A DNA stretch of 62,086 bases from Acidobacteriota bacterium (GTDB taxonomy: Bacteria > Acidobacteriota > Vicinamibacteria > Vicinamibacterales > JAKQTR01), in the NCBI GenBank assembly GCA_029562975.1, contig JAKQTR010000011.1, forward strand, positions 1 through 62,086, in the 5' to 3' direction. Positions 24,876 through 31,934 of this stretch are shown piece after piece. The position numbers and the translations under genes are program-made. The notes under the pieces are model-generated. The model made no database searches, was not told the origin of the DNA, and saw only the letters and a program-made list of their open reading frames with translations. Positions within the stretch are counted from its first letter, which is position 1; each line of letters begins with the position of its first letter.

Positions 24876-25342
24876 TAGCGCGGGAGAAGATACCAGAGGA
24901 GCGGCAGCCAGAGCTCGCGCGCGAACGGGAGCGGCCGGTCGTCGACGAGCACCTCGGTCGTGTCGAGGCCGCCGACGATCGCCCACAGGTCGCGGAGCGC
25001 CAGCACCTGCTCCGGGGTGAAACGGGCCCGATGGCGCAGGCTGCCGCCGTGGCCGACTTCGAGGTAGTCGCTACTCGCGCGGGCGAGTTCCAGCGACCGC
25101 GCGTAGCCGGGGCCGTCGAAGGGCGCGAACACGATCGTGTAGGAAAACGGCCGGTCCAGCGGCCGCTCGAGGAGCGCGGCCTGGAGGTCCGGATCGAGCC
25201 GCGCCAGCTCCTCGTCGGACGGCTCCTCGTCGAGATCGGCGTACGGCCAGAACTGATCCCGCGGCCGGTAGGCCGGCACTGCCTGGTTCTCGGCGCTGCT
25301 GGCCTGAGCGGACGGATCGTGCGCGTTGGGCGATTCCGCCAT
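24875..25342 (-). CDS. Uncharacterised acidic protein
   Basis: A 155-residue protein of unknown function. It begins with a Ser/Ala-rich stretch (MAESPNAHDPSAQASS), then an acidic segment (DLDEEPSDEELARLDPDLQA), and a conserved-looking core FSYTIVFAPFDGPGYARSLE. There is no signal peptide; the C-terminus LWLPLLWYLLPR is hydrophobic but too short and proline-broken to be a sure membrane helix. It forms a two-gene unit with the coiled-coil gene that follows. Codon use matches its neighbours, supporting a real gene. Confidence 0.68.
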   Translation of the reverse strand: MAESPNAHDPSAQASSAENQAVPAYRPRDQFWPYADLDEEPSDEELARLDPDLQAALLERPLDRPFSYTIVFAPFDGPGYARSLELARASSDYLEVGHGGSLRHRARFTPEQVLALRDLWAIVGGLDTTEVLVDDRPLPFARELWLPLLWYLLPR

Positions 25343-25430
25343 GTGAGCGTGAGGGCCGCGCCGTGGCCATCACCGCGCGGACGCCTGATGGTATCCTGAG
25401 TGCGCCGCGGGTCGCAAGACGGCGACGGAG

Positions 25431-25549
25431 GAATCCGGAATTCAGAAGCCGGAACCCAGACGCGAGAAGGTGCCCGCTGCGGCTCAGCGGCTCAACCCGT
25501 GTTCCGGACTCTGGATTCCGAATTCCGGATTCTGAATTCCGAGTCAGTG
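25431..25549. repeat. Degenerate GATTCCG/GAATTC repeat cluster upstream of selA
   Basis: Two clusters (25431-25455 and 25503-25545) are built of words such as GGATTCC, GAATTCC and GATTCTGAATTC, in opposite orientation to one another. The same vocabulary is seen at 44079-44100 and, as GGGACTCGGG words, at 28813-28857, 43947-44020 and 53641-53691. All lie between genes. It makes the region before selA unlike ordinary leader sequence, and no promoter can be read there. Confidence 0.6.
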
Positions 25550-25554
25550 CTCCG

Positions 25555-27048
25555 ATGTCCAACTTCCGAGTCCTCCCCTCCATCGAGCAGCTGCGGCAGC
25601 GGCCGCGCGTCGCGGAGCTTGTCGGCCGCTTCGGTCACACCGCCGTCGTCGAGGCCTTGCGCGAGGAGACCGACGCGCTGCGCCGCCGGCTTGCAGAGGC
25701 CGCCTCTCGGCCCGGTTCCGCCGCCTCGCTGCTTTCGCTTCCCGCGACGGCCGGCGATGCCGACCGGTTGCCCGCGACGGTCGAGGACGCCGCGTCGGCC
25801 ATCGAAGCCGGGATCGAGCCGCGCCTCGCGCGCATGTTCCAGCCGACGCTGCGCCCCGTCATCAACGCCACCGGCGTGATCGTCCACACGAACCTCGGCC
25901 GCGCGCCCCTCTGCGCCGCGGCCACCGGCCAGGTCGCCGCCGTGGGCCGCCGCTACTCCACGCTCGAGTACGACCTCGCGGCCGGCGGCCGCGGCCATCG
26001 CGATCATCACGCCGCGGGCCTCCTCTGCCGCCTGACCGGCGCCGAGTCGGCCGTCGTCGTCAACAACAACGCCGCCGCGACCATGCTCGTGCTGGCGGCG
26101 ATGGCGGCGGGGCGGGAGGTCATCGTCTCGCGCGGGGAACTGGTCGAGATCGGCGGCGGGTTCCGCGTGCCGGAGGTCATGGAGCAGTCCGGGGCGATCC
26201 TGCGGGAGGTCGGCACCACCAACCGGACGCGGGCGGCCGATTACGACCGGGCCGTCTCGGAGCGCACGGCGCTCATCCTGCGGGTGCACCGATCGAATTT
26301 CACCATCGAGGGGTTCACCGAGCAGCCGGCCCTCGAGGATCTCGTGGCCGTCGGCCGGAAGCGGGGCGTGCCCGTCGCGGAGGATCTCGGCAGCGGCAAT
26401 CTCATCGGCGGCCTTGCAGAGTCGGCCGGGCTCGCGGGGCTGCGGGCCGATGAGATGCCGTGGCTCGAGCCCTTCCTGCGGGACGAGCCGACCGTTCGCG
26501 GCAGCATCGGCGCGGGCGTGGACGTCGTGTGCGTGAGCGGCGACAAGCTGCTCGGCGGGCCCCAGGCCGGCATCATCCTCGGGAAGCGCGCGCCGCTCGA
26601 CGCCATCCGGCGCCATCCGCTCATGCGGGCGCTCCGGGTGGACAAGATGACCTACGCGGCGCTGACCGGCACCCTGATGGAGTACGTCACCGGCCGCGCG
26701 GCCGACAGCGTGCCCGTGCTGCGCATGATGACGCGGTCGCCCGAGTCCATCGAGGCGCGCGCGCGAGCTGTCGCGTTGGCGGTGGGCGCGCCGGGCTCGT
26801 TCGCGTGCGAGATCGTCGACGGGGGCTCGACCATTGGCGGAGGCACCACGCCCGGCCTCACGCTGCCGACGAGGCTGCTGGCGCTGACGCACGCCCGCCT
26901 GTCGGCCGATGGTCTCGAGGCGGCACTTCGAGCGCTTGACCCGCCAGTCATCGCCCGCATCGAGCGCGACCGCGTCGTGCTCGACCTGCGCACCGTGTTC
27001 GAGGACGAGGACGCCAGCCTCGCGCGCGGCCTGAACGCCATCGTCTAG
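25555..27048 (+). CDS. selA: L-seryl-tRNA(Sec) selenium transferase
   Basis: PLP enzyme that turns Ser-tRNA(Sec) into Sec-tRNA(Sec). It is 497 residues, a little longer than usual. Visible are RPVINATGVIVHTNLGRAPL near 101-120, the GELVEIGGGFRVPEVM block near 198, EDLGSGNLIGGL near 282, and the PLP lysine in CVSGDKLLGGPQAGI near 330. The selA family core is intact, so it is likely functional. selB, selD and tRNA-Sec are not in the window; selA paralogues of other function exist, so role is fairly but not fully sure. Confidence 0.9.
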   Translation: MSNFRVLPSIEQLRQRPRVAELVGRFGHTAVVEALREETDALRRRLAEAASRPGSAASLLSLPATAGDADRLPATVEDAASAIEAGIEPRLARMFQPTLRPVINATGVIVHTNLGRAPLCAAATGQVAAVGRRYSTLEYDLAAGGRGHRDHHAAGLLCRLTGAESAVVVNNNAAATMLVLAAMAAGREVIVSRGELVEIGGGFRVPEVMEQSGAILREVGTTNRTRAADYDRAVSERTALILRVHRSNFTIEGFTEQPALEDLVAVGRKRGVPVAEDLGSGNLIGGLAESAGLAGLRADEMPWLEPFLRDEPTVRGSIGAGVDVVCVSGDKLLGGPQAGIILGKRAPLDAIRRHPLMRALRVDKMTYAALTGTLMEYVTGRAADSVPVLRMMTRSPESIEARARAVALAVGAPGSFACEIVDGGSTIGGGTTPGLTLPTRLLALTHARLSADGLEAALRALDPPVIARIERDRVVLDLRTVFEDEDASLARGLNAIV

Positions 27049-27089
27049 CCTGGCTCGTGGAGGCCTGCGGATCGGCGAGGCGAGCCAGG
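27049..27089 (+). terminator. Weak hairpin after selA
   Basis: CCTGGCTCG (27049-27057) pairs with CGAGCCAGG (27081-27089) across a 23-base loop right after the selA stop. There is no T-tract. A second 7-bp inverted repeat follows at 27099-27124. Either could slow transcription, but neither is a standard terminator. Confidence 0.3.
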
Positions 27090-27181
27090 GGCTTGGGACT
27101 TGGCGCTAGGCGCTAGTCGCCAAGGCTGTCGCGGCCCCAGCCCCGGCGCACACCGCAGCTGTTGGCCGAGTGCGTGATCCG

Positions 27182-27208
27182 TGGAGGCCGGGTCTTAGGA
27201 CCCGGCGC
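27182..27208 (+). repeat. Left inverted hairpin repeat flanking the decayed FG-GAP region
   Basis: A 27-base unit starting TGGAGGCCGGGTCTT. Its core GCCGGGTC-TTAG-GACCCGGC is a perfect 8-bp hairpin. A copy with three mismatches lies in inverted orientation at 28773-28799, so the two bracket 1.6 kb holding only degenerate genes. Confidence 0.75.
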
Positions 27209-27216
27209 CCCGCTTG

Positions 27217-28059
27217 TCATCTCACCACCTGATACGCCTGATCCGCCACGATCCCCAGGTACGCCTCGGACGCCTTCACCGGCCCGTCCATCAGCCACAC
27301 CCAGAGATCGCCGGCCACGATGGTCCGCCACAGGATGTCCGCCTTCCCGTCCCCGTCGAAATCCCCCGTGCCGACGATGTCGTAGGAGACGTCCACCGTG
27401 GCAACGAACAGCTCGGCGACCGGTGTCGCGCCGTCCATCTGCCAGTAGTAGACGGTGCCGTCCCGCTTGTGGCGCCACACGAGGTCCGCCTTGCCGTCGC
27501 CGTTCCGGTCGCCCTGCGCGCGGATCTCCCAGTTCGGGTCGCCCACCACGCCCACGTAGGCGTCCGTCGCGTGCGCGGCGTGCTTCACGCCTCACAGCCA
27601 CAGGTCGCCGCCCGAGCCCCGCCAGAGGGTGTCGGATGCGAAATCCCCCACGAAGTCGCTCGCCCGGCGGAACCTCACCTCCAGAGCAGCATGTCCGTTC
27701 GCGGCCGCAGATGCAGCCGCGCCCTCATCCAGGCCGATGCTCGCCAGGCTCAGGGCCGTCGACGAGCCGCGTCCGCGAACAGCATGGAACGTCAGGCTCA
27801 CAAAGCCGCCGCTGACCGAAGCGGCTGTGACTCCAGCCATCGCCAGCCGAACCGTACCGGGTGTGCTGCTGTTGACAACGAGGAGCCAGTCACCGGCGAC
27901 CGACGATCCGCGAGCGGCTGATCCCTCGATGAGGCTGAGCACGGCCGGCTCGCAGGTGAACGCGACCTCCGCCGACCGGAGGGTCTTTCCCTTCGACTCC
28001 ACGACAATCGGCACAGCGACCGTCGCGCCAGGTTCCACGGTCGCGATCGGCAGCGACAC
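27217..28059 (-). pseudogene. Cohesin-like plus FG-GAP/VCBS repeat protein, interrupted by an in-frame TGA
   Basis: The minus-strand frame from GTG 28059 reads a cohesin-like beta domain (VEPGATVAVPIVVESKGKTL near the start) and then FG-GAP repeats (DRNGDGKADLVWRH; GDFDGDGKADILWRT). The frame is broken once by TGA at 27594-27592, at the place where the repeat consensus DLW-W needs tryptophan (TGG); it continues in frame to 27217. No signal peptide can be read upstream of 28059, so the 5' end may also be lost. FG-GAP proteins are usually secreted and bind ligands. Probably a decayed gene; see findings for the selenocysteine alternative. Confidence 0.6.
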
Positions 28060-28073
28060 GGCAACCGGGCCCG

Positions 28074-28751
28074 TTGGCGGGCGGTCGCCCGCCGGCTCCC
28101 GCGAATCGGGCTCCGGCGGCGCCGGCGGCGATCGACATCCCGGCGCTGTCGCAGCCGGCGGATTGGGTGGTTTCCGGCTCGACGCTCGTCGCCAAGAACG
28201 CCCAAGGCACGAGCCTCTGGACTTCCACGTTTCCGATCGACCTGCCGCCTCGCTTCTCGTTCGCCGCCCGGAACGACGAATCCGGCGGGGCGAGCGTGGC
28301 GATGCTCGATGCGGCGAGCCCCGCGGGATCGGCCCCGTCGGAAGCCCCGCGCTACCGATGCGGCACCTGCCCGCCGGGGCGACCGGTTCACTTCGTGAAG
28401 ATCCCGAAGCCGGCCAGGCCGAGCAGCCTGAAGGAATCGAGCCCGCCGATGAGTGTCGACCTCAGCGGGGACTCGCAGATCATCGTGAGAGCCGGCCACA
28501 TGCAGGACATCGCCGACACCATCGGCGGATACGTCCTCTACACGCTCGACGCGCAGCTGCGCCCGGTGTCGGTGGGGCTGAGCAGCAACTTCGAGGCGGC
28601 ATGCCGGGCGGTCGCTGCAAGGGGATACGTCGCTCCCCTGCCCGCCAGGCCGGTCATCGAGGAGGTCCGGACGGTGCGCTGGTGGGACGGCTCGCGGTTC
28701 GTCGATCTGAGAGCGCCGTCGGTGTCTTCGCCGGAGGGAACGTCGCGGTGA
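28074..28751 (+). pseudogene. Possible remnant of a secreted repeat protein
   Basis: An open frame of 225 codons, TTG start at best. Internal segments look like real protein: ADWVVSGSTLVAKNAQGTSL and DSQIIVRAGHMQDIADTIGG with YVLYTLDAQL. The region between (about codons 90-130) is low complexity and Pro-rich, as after a deletion or frameshift. No signal peptide or recognised domain. It diverges from the FG-GAP remnant and lies within the same inverted repeats, so I treat it as part of the same decayed module. Confidence 0.4.
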
Positions 28752-28772
28752 CGTGATCAACGCGGCGAAGAC

Positions 28773-28799
28773 GCGCCGGATCTGAAGACCCGGCCTCCA
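28773..28799 (-). repeat. Right inverted hairpin repeat flanking the decayed FG-GAP region
   Basis: Reverse complement reads TGGAGGCCGGGTCTT and then CAGAT and CCGGCGC; 24 of 27 bases match the copy at 27182-27208. Its own hairpin has one mismatch in eight pairs. It lies between the convergent ends of the plus-strand remnant and nuoN. Confidence 0.75.
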
Positions 28800-28812
28800 T
28801 CAGAACGCTGCA

Positions 28813-28857
28813 GGATCCCGAACCCCGAGTCCCGAGCCCCGAGTCCCGCGTCCCGAA
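28813..28857. repeat. Tandem CCCGAGT-type repeat at the nuoN 3' end
   Basis: About six imperfect 7-8 base units of the kind CCCGAGT / CCCGAAC / CCCGCGT fill the space up to the nuoN stop codon. On the other strand they read GGGACTCGGG. The same words occur after the methyltransferase gene (43947-44020) and after holB (53641-53691). Confidence 0.7.
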
Positions 28858-30321
28858 CTAGAGCACGCTGGCGACGGCGCGCGCGGCGATCTCGACAACG
28901 CGCGTCGGCAGGACGCCGAGGTAGAGCAGCGCCGCGACCGACAGCCACAGCGCCGCCGCGGCGGGCTTGGGCACGCGCGGGAGCGCGGCCGGGGCGGCCT
29001 CGGCCGCCTTGTCGGTCATGTACATCATCACGATGATGCGCAGGTAGAAGAACACCGAGACGACGCTCGTCAGCACGCCGACGATGGCCAGGGCGTACTG
29101 ATCGGCGCGCACGGCCGCCGTGAAGACGTACCACTTCGCCACGAACCCCGCGAAGGGCGGGAACCCGCCGAGCGACAGCAGGAACACGGCGAGCATCCCG
29201 GACATGAACGGGCTGCGGTGCCACAGGCCCCGGTAGTCGTCGAGGGTCTGCATGGGCGCCTCGCGCGAGTCGAGGAGCGCGATCACGGCGAAGGCCCCGA
29301 CGTTGGTCACGGCGTACACGACGAGGTAGAACAGGATGGCGGCGCGGCCCACCTCGTCGCCCGACGCGAGCGCCACCAGCAGGTAGCCGCCGTGGGCGAT
29401 GCTCGAGTAGGCGAGCATCCGCTTGAGGTTCACCTGCACGACCCCCACGACGGAGCCGAGGATCATGGTGCAGATCGCGAGCACCCACACGACGGGCAGC
29501 CAGTCGGCCCGCAGCGGCCCGAGCGCGTGGAGGAACACGCGGATGAAGGCGGCGAAGGCGGCGGCCTTCACGGCGGTGGACATGAAGCCGGTGACGACGG
29601 TCGGCGCGCTCTCGTAGGCGTCCGGCGTCCACATGTGGAACGGCACGGCCGCCACCTTGAAGGCGAAGCCGGCGAGCAGCAGGCCCATGGCGACGAGGAG
29701 CAGCAGGCCCCCCGCCGGCGCGTGCGCCTGCACGTGGGCCGCCAGCCGATCGAGGTGCGTGCTGCCGGAGAGGCCGAACGCGAACGCCACGCCGTACAGG
29801 AAGAACGCGCTCGAGAAGCCGCCCAGGATGAAGTACTTGAACGCCCCCTCGGCGCTCGCGTAGACGCGGCGCCGCAGGCCGGTCATCGCGTACAGGGCCA
29901 GCGAGAACACCTCGAGCGCCAGGAAGATGACGAGGAGGTCCGTCGCCACGGCCATGAGCATCATGCCGGCGAGGGCGAACATCGTGAGCGCGTAGTACTC
30001 GCCGGCCGGCAGCCCCTCCCGCTCGACGGCATCGGACGAGAACACGATCGTGAGGACGCCGATCCCGACGAGGACGAGCTGCACGAACAGCCCGAAGTCG
30101 TCCGCCTCCGCCACGCCGAGGCACCCGGCGCGCCGGCCCCACAAAAGGACGGCGGACGCGCCGGCGCCGGCGAGCCCGACGAGGCCCAGGCCGCCGATGG
30201 GCATGCGCTCGCCCCGGCGCCGGAAGGCCTCGGCCAGCATGCAGGCGATGCCCGCCAGCGTCACGCACATGACAGGAACGATGCCGTTCAGCGCCTGGCC
30301 AATGGTGGACACGCTGCTCAC
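28858..30321 (-). CDS. nuoN: NADH-quinone oxidoreductase subunit N
   Basis: Antiporter-like proton-pumping subunit of complex I. It is 487 residues with about 14 membrane helices. Family segments seen: LEVFSLALYAMTGLRR near 140, FKVAAVPFHMWTPDAYESAP near 230 with the key Lys, and KRMLAYSSIAHGGYLL near 300. It is the last gene of the operon. GTG start overlaps the nuoM stop (GTGA). Confidence 0.97.
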   Translation of the reverse strand: MSSVSTIGQALNGIVPVMCVTLAGIACMLAEAFRRRGERMPIGGLGLVGLAGAGASAVLLWGRRAGCLGVAEADDFGLFVQLVLVGIGVLTIVFSSDAVEREGLPAGEYYALTMFALAGMMLMAVATDLLVIFLALEVFSLALYAMTGLRRRVYASAEGAFKYFILGGFSSAFFLYGVAFAFGLSGSTHLDRLAAHVQAHAPAGGLLLLVAMGLLLAGFAFKVAAVPFHMWTPDAYESAPTVVTGFMSTAVKAAAFAAFIRVFLHALGPLRADWLPVVWVLAICTMILGSVVGVVQVNLKRMLAYSSIAHGGYLLVALASGDEVGRAAILFYLVVYAVTNVGAFAVIALLDSREAPMQTLDDYRGLWHRSPFMSGMLAVFLLSLGGFPPFAGFVAKWYVFTAAVRADQYALAIVGVLTSVVSVFFYLRIIVMMYMTDKAAEAAPAALPRVPKPAAAALWLSVAALLYLGVLPTRVVEIAARAVASVL

Positions 30322-31934
30322 CTGGGGCCCGAGGGGCCTGGCTCCTCTTCAACGACCGTCACGGCAGGGGCCGCAGAAACGTCAGCGGGGCCCGGCCCCC
30401 GCCCGGGCGCCGTCCCGGCGCGCACGGCGCGCGCGGGCTCGGCCTCGGCCATCCGCGACACGATGCGCTCGACGGCGGGCGTCATGGGCCTCAGGAACAC
30501 CCACGGCGCCACGCCCATGAACACGGCCATGGCGATGGCGGGCACGAGCACCCACCCTTCGCGCCGGTCCATGTCCGGCAGCCCCTCGTTCTTCGGGTTC
30601 GTCACGGACCCGTAGTTCACGCGCTGGAACATCCAGAGCATGTAGACCGCGGAGAGGATCACGCCGCTCGCCGCCGCGGCCGCCAGCCACGGGTTCCACC
30701 GGAACGCGCCGAGCAGGATCAGGAACTCGCCGACGAACCCGTTGAGCCCGGGCAGCCCGATCGACGACAGGGTGATCACGAAGAACGCGGCCACCAGGCG
30801 CGGCATGACGTGCTTGAGGCCGCCGAACTCGGCGATGAGGCGCGTGTGCCGGCGGTCGGACAGCATGCCGACGATGAGGAAGAGCGCGCCGGTCGAGACG
30901 CCGTGGTTCAGCATCTGGTAGACGGCGCCCTGCACGCCCTGCACGTTCATCGCCGCGATGCCGAGCACGACGAACCCCAGGTGGCTCACGCTCGAGTAGG
31001 CCACGAGCTTCTTCAGGTCCGGCTGCACCATCGCCACGAGCGCGCCGTAGACGATGCCGACGACGGCCAGGACGGCGAGCGCCGGGGCGAACTCGGCGGC
31101 GGCCTGCGGGAAGAGCGGGAAGGCGAAGCGCAGCAGGCCGTAGGTGCCCATCTTCAGCAGCACGCCGGCCAGGATCACGGAGCCGGCCGTGGGCGCCTCG
31201 ACGTGGGCGTCGGGCAGCCACGTGTGGAACGGGAAGAGCGGCACCTTGATGGCGAACGCGACGGCGAAGGCGAGGAAGAGCCACACCTGCGTGCCCTTCG
31301 GCAGCGCCAGCCGCAGCCAGGCCTCGTAGCCGAAGCTGTACGCGCCCGTCGCCGCGCTGTGCAGGTAGGCCACGGTGAGGATGGCGACGAGCATCAGGAC
31401 GCTGCCGGCCATGGTGAAGAGGATGAACTTCACGGCGGCGTAGACCCGGCGCTCGTAGCCCCAGACCCCGATGAGGAAGTACATCGGGATGAGCATCGCG
31501 TCCCAGAACACGTAGAAGAGGAACATGTCCAGGGCGAGGAACACGCCCACCATCGCGCTCTCGAGGACGAGCATGAAGACGGAGAACGCCTTCACCTTCT
31601 TGTGGACGGACCGCCACGATCCGAGCAGGGCGAGGGGCGTGAGGAACCCGGTCAGGACGACGAGGAAGAGGCTGATGCCGTCCACGCCGACGGCGTACTG
31701 GATGCCGAAGGAGGGGATCCAGTCCGCGCGCTCGACCATCTGGAACCCGGGCTGGGACGCGTCGAACCGGCTCCACGCCCACAGCGCGGCGGCGAGCTCG
31801 GCGAGCGAGGCGCCGAGGGCGAACCGCCGGACGAAGGCGTCGCGCCTGCCGTCGCCGTCAGGCACGGCGGCGAGGAGCGCGGCCGCGGCGAGGGGCAGCG
31901 CGATCAGGATGGTGAGCACGGGCGCTACCGCCAT
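30318..31934 (-). CDS. nuoM: NADH-quinone oxidoreductase subunit M
   Basis: Second antiporter-like subunit of complex I. It is 538 residues from ATG 31934, which overlaps the nuoL stop by ten bases; longer upstream frames are Arg-rich and not coding. Conserved blocks: YAVGVDGISLFLVVLTGFLT near 85, the helix with Glu in VLESAMVGVFLALDMFLFYV near 125, and KVPLFPFHTWLPDAHVEAPT near 225. It has a charged Pro/Ala-rich tail after the last helix. Confidence 0.97.
   Translation of the reverse strand: MAVAPVLTILIALPLAAAALLAAVPDGDGRRDAFVRRFALGASLAELAAALWAWSRFDASQPGFQMVERADWIPSFGIQYAVGVDGISLFLVVLTGFLTPLALLGSWRSVHKKVKAFSVFMLVLESAMVGVFLALDMFLFYVFWDAMLIPMYFLIGVWGYERRVYAAVKFILFTMAGSVLMLVAILTVAYLHSAATGAYSFGYEAWLRLALPKGTQVWLFLAFAVAFAIKVPLFPFHTWLPDAHVEAPTAGSVILAGVLLKMGTYGLLRFAFPLFPQAAAEFAPALAVLAVVGIVYGALVAMVQPDLKKLVAYSSVSHLGFVVLGIAAMNVQGVQGAVYQMLNHGVSTGALFLIVGMLSDRRHTRLIAEFGGLKHVMPRLVAAFFVITLSSIGLPGLNGFVGEFLILLGAFRWNPWLAAAAASGVILSAVYMLWMFQRVNYGSVTNPKNEGLPDMDRREGWVLVPAIAMAVFMGVAPWVFLRPMTPAVERIVSRMAEAEPARAVRAGTAPGRGPGPADVSAAPAVTVVEEEPGPSGPR

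Noticed and set aside
27049-27216. tRNA-Sec gene close to selA
   Set aside because: The gap after selA and the gap before it were read on both strands; no 90-100 nt cloverleaf with anticodon TCA was found.
27560-27594. Hairpin GGCGTG-AAG-CACGCC as a bacterial SECIS element
   Set aside because: The apical loop is only six bases after the TGA; known elements need about 16-37 bases and a longer stem. The site is a Trp position in the repeat consensus.
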